From: Saturnia japonica
Taxonomy: Eukaryota; Arthropoda; Insecta; Lepidoptera; Saturniidae
Length of the DNA: 64,000 nt
Direction: 5' to 3'
NCBI GenBank assembly: GCA_033032175.1
Contig: CM065320.1
Span: 13,597,413 to 13,661,412, forward strand
Below are positions 32,500 to 43,130 of this stretch, one piece after another. The translations under genes were made by a program, and so were the position numbers. Positions within the stretch are counted from its first letter, which is position 1; each line of letters begins with the position of its first letter. The notes beneath the pieces were generated by a model. That model had not been told where the DNA came from. It made no database searches and worked only from the letters and a program-made list of their open reading frames with translations.

Positions 32500-35400
32500 A
32501 TGCCATTCGGGTCAATTGAAAGTTTTTTAATAGGCGTACATAATTGGGACGCATATTGTAGACGTGTGAAGCAATTTATAGCATTGAATAACATCGGGAA
32601 AGAGTTGCATGTGGCGACTTTAGTGACGCATGTAGGAGTCGCGTGCTATGAGCTGATGTGTGATTTGTGTTCTCCTGATCATCCTGAAGACAAATCTTTT
32701 GAAGAATTAGAGAGAATAATCAAGGAACATCTGGAACCGCGACGGTCGGAGATCGCAGAACGACATGTATTTCGGCAAAGGAAGCAAGGACGTGAAGAAA
32801 CTGTAAGCGAATACCTACAAAATTTAAAACATCTCGCTAAAACTTGCAATTTTAGTGACGGTCTAGAGGTAAATTTAAGAGATCAGTTCGTTTCTGGACT
32901 TCGTGTTGAGGATATGAGATCCCGGCTGTTTGCTGAACAAAATTTAGATTACAAGCGGGCAGTGGAGCTTGCTTTAGCACTTGAAGCGGCGGAGCGGCAC
33001 GCGGCGATTGCGGCGGGCGGTGGTAGCGGTAGCTGCGCCGAGAGCGGTGCGGGCGACGGTGAGGTAGACGGGCTACATCGGGTGAGCGTGGCGGTGCCGG
33101 GGTCGGGTGACAGCGTGCGACGCGCCGGCCGTGCGGGCCCCTGTACGCGTTGCGGCAAGGACAATCACGTGGCCGCGCGATGCAGGTTCAAGATGTACTC
33201 TTGTGATCGGTGCGGTGAAAAAGGACATTTGAAGGTCATGTGTCGTAAGTACGACGTAGATTCGGGACCAAATTCGTCGAGGAGAGTGAAAAGTCAATTT
33301 TTTTTGAGTGAATCGAATTCTGACGGTGATATAAGTTTTTACAATTTTCTATGTAATAATACTGATGGTCCTTATTTACTTGATGTTAAGGTTGAGAATT
33401 GTTTTATCAAGTTTGAAATTGACACTGGTAGTAAAATTTCTGTTATATCTAAGAGGTATTATGATGAATTTTTCTCACTTAAAAACATAATTAAGGAGTC
33501 GCCTAGTTTAAAAACATATACTGGCGATGTGATTAGACCTTTGGGTTATATTATGGTTAATGTTGTGTACGGACAAATAAATATAAATTTAAAATTGTTT
33601 ATTATAGAGAACGGGGGCCCACCGTTGTTAGGCCGTACGTGGATACGCTGTTTGAATTTGAATGTTACACATTGTCATAATATAATGCCAGACATAAACA
33701 AATGTTCGATAGAAGCATTACGTAGAGAATTTTCAGAAGTATTTGCTGATGGGTTAGGAACTTATAAATCTCGCATTAAATTACATTTAACAGATTTAAC
33801 TCCGATTTATGTAAAAGCGCGGACGCTCCCGTTAGCACTGCGCGAGCCGGTTGAGCGCGAACTTGAACGTTTGCAGCAAGATGACGTCATATATAAGGTG
33901 GATCGTTCAGATTACGGAACACCTATTGTTCCTATAGTTAAAAAAAATGGTAACATACGTATTTGTGGTGACTATAAGGTCACAATCAATCCACTTTTAA
34001 AAGATTTTTATTATCCGGTCCCTCGAATTGAGGAAATATTTGCTAAATTAGCGGGAGGAGAACAATACTCAAAAATTGATTTATCTAATGCTTATCAGCA
34101 ATTACTTCTTACGGAAGACTCACAACCGATGACGGCGATTACCACACATTTGGGTACTTTCATTTACAAACGCGTACCGTTCGGTTTAAAGTGCATACCA
34201 GAGAACTTCCAAAAATTAATAGAGGAAACCATTAGTGGCTTGCCGTGTACGGTCGCATTCCAAGATGACATCTGTGTTACTGGAGTAGACAGAAACACTC
34301 ATTTTAAAAACTTACGAGCGGTACTATGTAGATTGAGGGATGCAGGGTTACGTGTAAATTGGTCAAAATGTGATTTTTTTAAAAATAGTGTCACTTATTT
34401 AGGTTACTGCATAGATAAGTTTGGTCTTCACACTGATAAGAAAAAGATTGAGGCGATAGTGACCGCCCCCACTCCTAAAGATATATCTCAGTTAAGAAGT
34501 TTTTTAGGTTTAGTTAACTTTTACGCTAATTTTTGTAAGAATATTAGTAGTATTTTACATCCATTATATAATTTATTAAAAAAAGACGTTAAATGGAATT
34601 GGGATAATCAGTGTGAAAGAGCTTTTAATGAAATCAAAAACATGTTGAGTAGCAGTCCGGTGTTGGCTCATTATGACCCTACATTACCGTTAATATTATC
34701 TGTGGACAGCAGTGCGTATGGGCTAGGTGCAGTGCTTACTCACAGATTTCCTGACGGTTCAGAGAGACACGTTAGCTGTGCTTCTCGCACATTAAATGAG
34801 GCCGAACTTAATTACTCTCAATTTGATAAAGAAGCACTGGCAATTTTATTTGGAGTAACCAAACATCACCAATATTTGTATGGTAGACATTTCATATTAC
34901 GTAGTGATCACCGTGCTTTAAGTTTTATTTTTGGCAAAAATAAAGGCATCCCGCAGACAGCTGCGAGTCGATTGCAAAGGTATGCGATACGATTGGCAGC
35001 TTATAATTTTGACATAGAATTTGTACCTTCCACAAGAAATTGTTTTGCTGATTCATTGTCTCGATTACCGTTACAGTCAAGCGATAAATATAACATTAAT
35101 TCTGAAAATTATATTGGTAGCTTTTTGCATTTTATAGAAAATGATTTACCAGTTACATTTTATGAAGTACAAAAGGAAACAAAGAAAGATATACAACTAA
35201 ACAAAATAGTAGGGTATATTAAATTTGGTTGGCCAGAACGTGTAGAAAGTGAACGAGACAGGGTTTATTTTTCAAAAAAAGATAATCTTTTCATAGAAAA
35301 TAATTGTTTAGTTTGGGATTATCGCGTTGTAATACCAAATAACTTACGTTCTATTATTTTGGATGAGATTCATAGTGGGCATATAGGTATTGTCAAAATG

Positions 35401-36549
35401 AAACAAGTTGCACGAAATTATGTCTGGTGGGAGGGGTTAGACGCAGACATAGAGCGAATATGTCGTGAATGTCAGGCTTGCGCTTCTCAACGCGAACAAG
35501 CCCCGCCAGCGCCATTACATTCGTGGAACTGGCCAAAGGAACCTTGGGTCCGTTTGAATATAGATTTTCTAGGGCCATATCGTAACAAGTATTTTCTTAT
35601 ATTAATAGATGCTCATTCTAAGTGGTTAGAAGTTGAAGAAGTAAATAGTACTTCAGCAACAGCAGTTATTAATAGTTTGCGCAAAATTTTTGCTCGTTTT
35701 GGTCTCCCGAGAAGTATAGTGAGTGACAACGGACCACCGTTTTCTTCGGCTGAATATTTACATTATTTAAAGATGAATGGTATTAGACGCGTACTAGTTG
35801 CTCCTTATCATCCATCTAGTAATGGAGCTGCTGAAAACGCAGTTAAACTTGTAAAACAAGTATTAAAAAAGGCAACAATAGAAAATGTAAATTTTAATAA
35901 AGCCATTTCTAGGTTCCTATTTACATACAGAAACGTTGAGCACTGTACAACACAAAAAGAGCCAGCAGTGGCCATGTTAGGTCGGCGGTTACGTGGTAAG
36001 CTTGATTCGTTACGACCGGTTACTAGTGAAATAGTCCACGATAAGCAGATAGAGCAAAAGACGCGCCGTGGTGGGAAGTTGCGTGAGTTTTTACCAGGGG
36101 AGGGGGTACTGATGCGAAATTATGTCAATAAAGATATAAAATGGAAAGATGGTGTAATTATCGATAGAACAGGGCCTGTCTCGTACACTGTTAAAGGTAC
36201 AGACGATGATCGCATATCTAAGCGCCACACCGACCAATTATTAAGTAAAAGAAAATCACGTCATTCATTATCATGTGTAAATACACAACAATTGGATACA
36301 GAAACTAATTCTAATGAAAACAATGAGCCGATGGTTCCGGTTAATGAGTTTCCCTGTTCCAATAACGTTGTTTCATCCGATATAAATAACGAAATCCAGA
36401 AAGAGGTGGTACCTAAACAAACAGATAACGTAGATTCAGAGATTACCCAAAAACAGAGCTCACCTAAAGCTATCACTCTGAGGCCACGAATAAAGATTCG
36501 GGAACCTGGTCATTCTATGATTTTAAGATCTAGGTCAAATAAGAAATAA
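32500..36549 (+). CDS. Gag-Pol polyprotein of the Ty3/Gypsy element (1349 aa)
   Basis: Start chosen at MPFGSIESF (32500), just after the primer-binding site; the frame is open further back into the LTR, but that ATG (32383) lies inside the LTR. Gag: residues 1-about 210, with two CCHC zinc knuckles at 215-228 and 235-248. Protease: DTGS at 308-311. Reverse transcriptase: about 440-640, with the active site FQDD at 587-590. RNase H: begins near D736. Integrase: His958/His961 and Cys988/Cys991 of the zinc domain, then D1022, D1076 and E1112 (DD35E). Gag and pol share one frame, so no frameshift is needed between them. No internal stop. Confidence 0.95.
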   Translation: MPFGSIESFLIGVHNWDAYCRRVKQFIALNNIGKELHVATLVTHVGVACYELMCDLCSPDHPEDKSFEELERIIKEHLEPRRSEIAERHVFRQRKQGREETVSEYLQNLKHLAKTCNFSDGLEVNLRDQFVSGLRVEDMRSRLFAEQNLDYKRAVELALALEAAERHAAIAAGGGSGSCAESGAGDGEVDGLHRVSVAVPGSGDSVRRAGRAGPCTRCGKDNHVAARCRFKMYSCDRCGEKGHLKVMCRKYDVDSGPNSSRRVKSQFFLSESNSDGDISFYNFLCNNTDGPYLLDVKVENCFIKFEIDTGSKISVISKRYYDEFFSLKNIIKESPSLKTYTGDVIRPLGYIMVNVVYGQININLKLFIIENGGPPLLGRTWIRCLNLNVTHCHNIMPDINKCSIEALRREFSEVFADGLGTYKSRIKLHLTDLTPIYVKARTLPLALREPVERELERLQQDDVIYKVDRSDYGTPIVPIVKKNGNIRICGDYKVTINPLLKDFYYPVPRIEEIFAKLAGGEQYSKIDLSNAYQQLLLTEDSQPMTAITTHLGTFIYKRVPFGLKCIPENFQKLIEETISGLPCTVAFQDDICVTGVDRNTHFKNLRAVLCRLRDAGLRVNWSKCDFFKNSVTYLGYCIDKFGLHTDKKKIEAIVTAPTPKDISQLRSFLGLVNFYANFCKNISSILHPLYNLLKKDVKWNWDNQCERAFNEIKNMLSSSPVLAHYDPTLPLILSVDSSAYGLGAVLTHRFPDGSERHVSCASRTLNEAELNYSQFDKEALAILFGVTKHHQYLYGRHFILRSDHRALSFIFGKNKGIPQTAASRLQRYAIRLAAYNFDIEFVPSTRNCFADSLSRLPLQSSDKYNINSENYIGSFLHFIENDLPVTFYEVQKETKKDIQLNKIVGYIKFGWPERVESERDRVYFSKKDNLFIENNCLVWDYRVVIPNNLRSIILDEIHSGHIGIVKMKQVARNYVWWEGLDADIERICRECQACASQREQAPPAPLHSWNWPKEPWVRLNIDFLGPYRNKYFLILIDAHSKWLEVEEVNSTSATAVINSLRKIFARFGLPRSIVSDNGPPFSSAEYLHYLKMNGIRRVLVAPYHPSSNGAAENAVKLVKQVLKKATIENVNFNKAISRFLFTYRNVEHCTTQKEPAVAMLGRRLRGKLDSLRPVTSEIVHDKQIEQKTRRGGKLREFLPGEGVLMRNYVNKDIKWKDGVIIDRTGPVSYTVKGTDDDRISKRHTDQLLSKRKSRHSLSCVNTQQLDTETNSNENNEPMVPVNEFPCSNNVVSSDINNEIQKEVVPKQTDNVDSEITQKQSSPKAITLRPRIKIREPGHSMILRSRSNKK

Positions 36550-36647
36550 TTTTAGATTTTTAGATAGTGGATTAAACTATAAAATTAGGTTTTATTCGTT
36601 TATAATTTATTTTGGTTATTCTGTTAGTTTTTAGATGATCTTTATTT

Positions 36648-36660
36648 AGAAGGAGGACAA
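36648..36660 (+). promoter_or_regulatory. Polypurine tract
   Basis: AGAAGGAGGACAA directly abuts the 3' LTR, where plus-strand synthesis would be primed. One C interrupts the tract. Confidence 0.75.
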
Positions 36661-36777
36661 TGTAATGTATAGATTGATTAAGTTTTTCATATGTACCCCC
36701 ACGTTCACCTTTGTCAATGCGCTTGCGATAATACACATTCATTCTGCGACCGTCCGTGTTTCATTGCGTACATTACA
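36661..36777 (+). repeat. 3' LTR (117 bp)
   Basis: No difference from the 5' LTR was seen on reading both copies. Followed by TTTTA, the target duplication. Confidence 0.96.
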
Positions 36778-36924
36778 TTTTAATAATACCTAATACATAT
36801 ACATAGAGAAAGGAACTATAAAATTTCAAAACGTCGTAGAGTTTGGCTTGGAAGTCTCAATCTGAGTCTTTAATAGTTAAAATTTTATATTCTTTGCACT
36901 CTGCACTCTGCTGAAGATCCAGGC

Positions 36925-37038
36925 CGACGCAGTCAAAGATACAGTTCCGTCTCTATTATACACTACGCTGATCACCCGAGTTGACGCAGACAAGACTGCA
37001 GTTCCTGACTTTATCCTACATTGCGCTGATCAACCTGG
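36925..37038 (+). repeat. Diverged tandem duplication, 58-bp period
   Basis: 'gacgcagtcaaagatacagt' at 36925 and 'gacgcagacaagactgcagt' at 36983 start two units, each followed by 'tacgctgatcacc' / 'tgcgctgatcaacc'. Non-coding. Origin unknown. Confidence 0.55.
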
Positions 37039-37629
37039 ATGTCGTAGCTAAGGGGTGGATCTTGATATATACCCATTAAACCAAACATAATCTTGTGAAG
37101 TATTGAAGTGTTATATAGGAGGACTATTATGGGCTTTTATGTTTCATAACAATTATATAATAAGATAACATTTGTTTTTTCTTATTGGAAGAACATTAGG
37201 GAATTATTATCACAACGTATAAAGTAACATATACAATCACTGGCTTTTATAATTCTTCCAAATTCCAATTAATAATCGTCTAATACGACGCGCTCTTTAC
37301 CTCAGACCCTAACTGCATAGACCTCGCCCGTACACTGTACGTGTAAATCTCATGACGTCATTAATTATGAAACTACACACCAGATCAAATATCAAAACTC
37401 ATGCGACTGATAAAGTGGGATGCAAACTAATTAAAAACAAAATAAGCCGATATTGCAAAAAAAGGCATATCACCAAGGTAGCTGTCCGATCAGTTTTCGC
37501 CTTGCAAGGTAGGCACAGTGCAATGACCCTGGCTTACTTTTACCTTAATATTGCTTTTTCGAATTTTGACTACAGAGACGTACGTACTATTCGATGTATT
37601 GGCTAACTCATTACTCATACATTAATTAT

Positions 37630-37765
37630 ATCGAAGTAAACACGTCGGCAACAGGCCAAGCCGTGATTCGGCCAAATTGGCACCTTTGAGCATGTTGACC
37701 ACGCTTTCGCGACTGAGTGCCTTAAGCGCTCGCCTCCAAGCAACGGTGAAGCTTAAAGAATAGAA
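37630..37765 (+). repeat. Dispersed repeat, family G fragment
   Basis: 'ccacgctttcgcgactgagt' plus 'gccttaagcgct' matches 42010-42055, 46855-46890 and 58750-58785. Confidence 0.55.
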
Positions 37766-37879
37766 AAAAAAAACCGTAAACACGTAATTCGCAAGACAAG
37801 TAAGGAAAAATTTTAAAAAGTTAAAGCATAGAAAAATTTATTAGGAGATTCTTCTCTATATAATGCATTCCGACCGGTA

Positions 37880-38330
37880 GAATAACTCCACCCTACAGAA
37901 GTTCGAAACCAAATAACCTAATATTGTGTTCTCCGCTGAGTAGGGTTTCCAGAGTTCTTTGGAGTAAAGGGTACAAGGTCAGCAACGCTCTAGTGATAAC
38001 ATAACATCACGTCTGTATTCTCCGTAGAGTTAGGCAGAGGTGTATTAACGTACACCCACAGTTCGCCGAGTATGCTTTAAGCCCCGTGTTATAAGGAGCG
38101 ATCCTACTGCCATTAATCAGGCACAAAGCCAAACTCCGAGCTGTTATTGAGAATTTCATAGAAAAACCCCAATAACACTTTGCTCGAGCATATCATTCGC
38201 GCTTACGACCACTAGGTTAATGAGGCAGTTAGCTAATGATACTTATGGTATTACAAAAGTCCAGAGGCTACGGTAATCGCTTTCCATCAGGTGGGCCGTA
38301 TGCTTGATTGCCACCTTTGTTGTATATAAA
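37880..38330 (+). repeat. Dispersed repeat, family A, split by a SINE
   Basis: The family A element runs 37880-37998, is interrupted by the SINE 37999-38233, and resumes at about 38234 with 'ggtattacaaaagtcc' to 'aggtgggccgtatgcttgat'. The order of the two halves is as in the uninterrupted copies. Confidence 0.7.
37999..38233 (-). mobile_element. tRNA-derived SINE inserted in family A
   Basis: Inverted copy of the SINE at 40622-40890, from 'ataacatcacgtctgtattc' to 'cgcttacgaccactaggtta'. Flanked by TAGTGATA and TAATGATA, a one-mismatch target duplication. The box B region is degenerate, so it is probably no longer transcribed. Confidence 0.75.
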
Positions 38331-38339
38331 AAAATATCT

Positions 38340-39650
38340 AAAAATAATAGAGACCACTAAGAGATGCCAACCTGCAGGTCTATATGTATATATTTTAACC
38401 AGAATTAAAATCTTTTAACAACCCTTATTTAACTTTATAATTTTGACTATAAACCTAGGGTATGTACGTTACTTTTGTCCACGGAATAGAACAGCATCAA
38501 TGGTAGATTAGCAAGTCGCGTCTTGGTAAAAAAAAAAGAAAAAAACATAAAAACGAAGTGACGAGAAAAAAGTTAAACTGTCCGCAAATAAAAAAGAAAG
38601 GTCCGCATTTTCTACAATGAAATGTGTTCTTCTTTATTTTATTTAATCTGTGCTCACTAGAAAAATCTCGAATGTCATAAATAGCAAAAAAAAATCTCAT
38701 GTACCTACGCGAAACAAAATATTCAAGTTTAAAAATATATATGTATATTCAAATAACATTTGAAGTTATTAGAAAACTTGTAGAGTAGTAGAAACGAAAG
38801 GTCAAATCCGTAAACGTAAACTAAATATACACATAACGCTACCCGCTCTCTTCGCTTTATCTCGAAAACGGTTAATTATATAAAATATTACACAAGACCA
38901 AATTTGTAAAGATTTTTATACTCTATAACTTAAAATCACAGAAAATCAAATATTGATATAAAACGGGTTTTTACGTCCTTTGACCTTGAATATTTTGACT
39001 CGCTTACACAAGATTCCGTAACTTATATAATGTTAAAAAAAGATTCGTACAAATTAATATCCTTTAAATTGTATGCCGGATTTAATTACCCGTAAGCCAT
39101 ATTTCAGTAACTTTAACCCCTATAACAACCATTAGAAGTTTTAACAAAATTCCTCTCTTAGTACTTATTTCCGTATACTGGTAATTCAAGTTTCTTGGCT
39201 CACCGGTTTAAGTTGTACCTTGTGTGTCGTTAACGCCGATTCATTTCTATACCTGGGTTCACATGGACATCCGCGGAAGCGCAAATGCGATGCGGAATAA
39301 TTTGACTACTCGGTAGTTAAATCACAACTCAGAAAAAGAATGCGACTTTGCGTACGCAAAGGGGAAGTCACTTCGAACAAGAACTTTAATTAGGCGAAAT
39401 TACTTATTGTCATAATTGTTACTTATTATTCATTTTTATTACTACTAAACTGTTACAGGTTCTGAATTTCATTTTACATTTGTATTTTTTGGTTTATTTG
39501 CATTGGATGTTGTTTTTAATTAATTTTATGGAAATTTTAAAGAACGAACAAAGTAGTTCAAATACGAATTTCCGCCTGCTTCCTGTGTGATTTTTTCCCC
39601 CATTTTTTTGAATAAGTTTCTAATGGTTTGCATTTTTGGAGAGCTAAGAA
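38340..39650. other. Intergenic, no recognised feature
   Basis: AT-rich non-coding sequence with several short homopolymer runs. Confidence 0.45.
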
Positions 39651-39659
39651 AATGGTTAT

Positions 39660-39912
39660 GTTATGTGGTATGCAAGCCAAGTTTCATAACTTTTTTTTTA
39701 AAGGCAGTTTAGATGACTTACATAACAAAAATCAATATTCAAGACTAGCTGAGAATTCTAGCCTAATGTTAGATAGCCTATACTATTCCTCGTGAGTCTG
39801 GCTGTCATATACAAAAAAAAATCGATTCCGACTGGTAGTTCCAGATATTAGCGTGTTTAAAGAAACAGACAAAAAAGCTTTGCCGCTTTGTTATATATAT
39901 TAGTATAGATAT
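39660..39912 (+). repeat. Dispersed repeat, family C (3' part)
   Basis: 'caaaaatcaatattcaagac', 'cctaatgttagatagcctat' and the end 'tatattagtatagat' match 23560-23732. Confidence 0.65.
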
Positions 39913-40089
39913 TATAATGTTCCACAAGACTGTATTTTTTGTTTGCTTGTTTATCTAATCTATGGAATTACCCGTGAAATTCGTTTTTTTTTTGCCTTTT
40001 ATAGCCTATTTATTGAGGAACGTTATAAGTTATATAACATCGAGTTGTAACCATTAGTAGCGGAGCAGTAACTATGAACATCAAGGAAT

Positions 40090-40217
40090 CTGATAAGTTG
40101 CAGATAAGTACTGGGGGGATAACAATGATAGACTACACGCGTGCGTTGACGGCGGGCACGGTGGTGATTTGGTCGAACAAATTTAACACGAGCGAAACTG
40201 TAGGGCACAGTTAGTTT
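40090..40217 (-). repeat. Dispersed repeat, family C (5' end, inverted)
   Basis: 'aacacgagcgaaactgtagg' plus 'gcacagttag' is the inverted family C start, as at 50095-50122 and 55395-55425. Confidence 0.5.
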
Positions 40218-40621
40218 ATTTTATCGTTAGGAAATATTAATTTAGGAAACAATTAACCGGAATAGAAGTTAATATCAATGAACAATAATTATTTATGGAC
40301 GCAATAGTGTCGCAGCCAGCCATTAAGGCCGGATACTCGTATAAAAAATTCTTAAAGATGTAACATATTTCGTAGAGGTGAAGTTTCTTCGAAACATTCA
40401 TAAATGTTAATGACTATGTTTAGTTGCTTTTTGACGGAAAGCAGGCGTTAAGTAATTTTTTTTATAGTAGCAAGGCAAAGTGACTGCGCTGTGCCCGACA
40501 ATGCAAGTATAATACAACCAAGAGATCAGATATCCATCGACGGTCGTCGTTGACATGCTGGCTTCCAGGGTTCTCATCAGCTGATTCCGAAACACTACAC
40601 ACCAAAAACGAGCAACTGTAA

Positions 40622-40890
40622 AGCCCCTGCCTCATTAGCCTAGTGGTCGTAAGCGCGACTGGTATGATCGAGGTCCTGGGTTCGATTCCCAGGTCAAGCA
40701 AAGTGTTATTGGGGGTTTTCTATGAAAATTCTCAGTAGCATCTTGGAGTTTGGCTTTATGCCTGATTAATGGCAATAGACTCGCCCCCTATTACATGGGA
40801 CGTGAAAAACATACTCAGCGAACTGTGGGTGTACATTAGTTCACCTCTGCCTAACCCTTCGGGGATACAGGCGTGATGGTATGTATGTAT
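40622..40890 (+). mobile_element. tRNA-derived SINE (best copy)
   Basis: The tRNA-like head holds box A 'ttagcctagtggtcgtaagc' (40637-40656) and a perfect box B 'gggttcgattccc' (40679-40691). The tRNA-unrelated body includes 'gtttggctttatgcctgatt' and 'aacccttcggggatacaggc'. The 3' end is a short (ATGT)n tail (about 40875-40891). Box A and box B are the internal RNA polymerase III promoter. The head does not fold into a tRNA with an acceptor stem, so it is not a tRNA gene. Copies: 27702, 37999, 56785. Confidence 0.85.
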
Positions 40891-41020
40891 GTAAAGAATT
40901 TATCAATATAATACGCATGGTGGTCGCAACCCTATCGGGTGGTCTCTTTGCGGCGGACGTAGGTGTATCCATGGTATTAACACAACCAAACCTTCATTCC
41001 ACTATCCTTTTGTTATGGAC

Positions 41021-41161
41021 TGTTAGGCTGCCTGTACACTCAAGCGGCGCGGAGTGGAGCTATGCAAGTTTCGACCAATAGAATTTCATCTCTAGATTTT
41101 TATGCAATTCTATTGGTCGAAATTTTGCACAGCTCCGTTTCAACGGAAAAGTAGCCTAACA
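41021..41161. mobile_element. Short MITE-like inverted repeat (about 141 bp)
   Basis: 'tgttaggct' at 41021 and its complement ending 41161 bound two arms sharing 'cggag', 'gagct', 'tgcaa' and 'ttcgaccaatagaatt'; the inner 33 bp are nearly perfect. No clear target duplication. Superfamily uncertain. Confidence 0.6.
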
Positions 41162-41179
41162 TCCCAAATTTTAGATATA

Positions 41180-41540
41180 GTAGCACAAAAGTTTTTAGGT
41201 AATTGTGTTAAGTCCTATAATAAACTTCCTAAGCACATTACCGATTTGCTAGTCAATGTTTAAGAATCATATTAAAAAGCAAGTTTAATTGTCGAAAGGG
41301 TATTAGGTACGGAATCATCGAAAGAGTGGATCATTACGTGAATGATATTGATGTTTGGATGTGACTCCCTCTCTGTATATCCAGTAAAAGTTATAATAAT
41401 GTAAACAATAGATATACTGTAAAGAAATATTTTAAAAGAAATTTATATAGATACAATCGAATTCCTTGTCTGATAACTGGATGTTATTTGGACGGTAGTA
41501 GTTCTTTGACATTCATAAGTGCCTTGTCAGAGTACAAATA
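41180..41540 (+). mobile_element. Jockey-like LINE 3'-end remnant
   Basis: 'cctaagcacattaccgattt', 'gagtggatcattacgtgaat' and 'gtgactccctctctgtatat' parallel 46455-46575. The ORF is disrupted. Confidence 0.65.
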
Positions 41541-41689
41541 GAATAATTATTTTTTATTCATTTTACTAGGCAATATATGTCCATGCCAATGTACCTAAGC
41601 ACTAACTACTTGGCAACAATGATATTAGTTGTGTAATTATATTTTCCTTAAATTATTCCCTGAATGTTCGTCTTTTATGATCACGGTAA

Positions 41690-42145
41690 AGCTTTGGTGT
41701 CGCGATCGCATCGTTACAACATTACACGCATATGTACATACATACGTGTACACCACATAGGTAGATAGGTTGTGAGGGACCTTTTTTTTCTTTTTTACGC
41801 TAGCTAGTGTAAAAATACTTCCAGATCACTAAATACATATATATATATATATATATATTCTCTTCCTTCCTCCCAAGAGACAGGGAACATGTATACAAAT
41901 ACGTATATATTAGTTTAGCTCGAATTTTACGGATAGGGAATCAGTCAGATAGCGACTTAGTTGCAATCGCGGCAACAACCTAAGCCAAGGTCCAGCCACT
42001 TTGGCGCTCTTGCGCGCATGTTGCCCAAGCTTTCGCGGCTGAGTGCCTTAAGCGCTGAAGCCCAGTAAAGCTGTAAAACCCCTCAGTGGCTCTGTTTTTG
42101 GATAGGGCCTTCAGGCTAACAGTAAGGGCAGTGCGAAAAAAAAGG
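41690..42145 (+). repeat. Dispersed repeat, family G (long copy)
   Basis: 'cgtgtacaccacataggtag', 'gtgagggacctttttttt', a (TA)n run at 41838-41858, then 'tttcgcggctgagtgcctta' and 'taaaacccctcagtggctc'. The matching copy is 58490-58835. Fragments: 37630-37765, 46840-46935, 50505-50575, 32255-32330 (-). Confidence 0.65.
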
Positions 42146-43130
42146 ATCATAACGCATAACGATTTCTTGATTTTGCCGTATCTACCAACGTAGATGTGTT
42201 AACAAAAACATTTTGACCTTTTCTAGACGGAGGAGGAAAAAGAATAGGAATTTATCGTGCTACACAAAACACTTAGAAACAGTCCAAGAAATGCCTTTAC
42301 AACGGAAAACTGAAGGTTATTATGAAAAATTAATAAAGAAAAACATTTATTCTGATCAATACTATCAAATTATTTTCAAACAAATCCATGTTGACCCCTG
42401 ACGCATACTGGAGCCCCATACCTTATTATTGTTTTGCGTTATCAAATGTAGTTAATTTTTCAAGCCTATACCAAAATAGTTCATCTCATATACCTACATT
42501 TGATACTAGAAAAAAATCTGTTTCCAAGCCGCAATGTTTAATTAGCAACCATTTACTATATTTGTTGTAGTTGTTAAAGGTGAGAATTTGGGGTCTCGGC
42601 CACATCGGTGTTAATTATTTCATCTTATAACATTTATTTACCTATTACCCGTAACAGGTTTATCATTTGGAATTCGTGATATATATGTATATAATTAATA
42701 TAAACATAAAAAACTAGCGGTGTCCCGCGGCTCCGTACGCATCTGTTACGTAGCAATTATTTTCGACTAGTTATTTTATTTTTATTTATATTCATTACAA
42801 ATCATATAGCTAAACTTCAAGAATGGCATGTATTTCCCGTATACAAAATGTCATCAAAATCGGCTGAGAATAAAAATAAATTACTGGTTTCTAAAAATAT
42901 TGTTGACGATTGACGGTACTACATTACAAATATCTCACAAATGATTGAAGGCCTCTTTCTAAGGGATAATAAACTCAATACCGAAAAATCTCAAGAACGT
43001 TATGTTTTTCTTCTTCATTTATTTTAATATTAAGTGCGACGGAGAAGTAGCATGACGTCCCGTTAACACGTTATGTTTAACCACTTATAAGAATGAGACG
43101 GATAACGTTCGTTTTTTCAAACAATGATGA
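42146..43130. other. Intergenic, mostly unassigned
   Basis: A family B/C-like terminus 'agcggtgtcccgcggctccg' at 42715-42735 begins an AT-rich repeat resembling 47405-48020. Open segments at 42213-42570 show no family resemblance. Confidence 0.4.

Larger units (their letters stand above)
32353..36777 (+). mobile_element. Complete Ty3/Gypsy LTR retrotransposon (4425 bp)
   Basis: Two 117-bp LTRs (32353-32469, 36661-36777) that look identical, each starting TGTAATG and ending CATTACA. Both ends are flanked by the 5-bp duplication TTTTA (32348-32352, 36778-36782). A primer-binding site follows the left LTR and a purine-rich tract precedes the right one. One uninterrupted gag-pol frame fills the interior. 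There is no env-like frame. The order protease, RT, RNase H, integrase defines Ty3/Gypsy. All the parts needed for a mobile copy appear to be present, and the identical LTRs point to recent insertion between genes A and C. Confidence 0.96.

Noticed and set aside
36550..36660. Possible env gene of the Gypsy element
   Set aside because: Only 111 bp separate the gag-pol stop from the 3' LTR, so there is no room for one.
40637..40702. Possible tRNA gene
   Set aside because: Box A and box B are good, but there is no acceptor stem and the sequence continues as a SINE body found at three other places.
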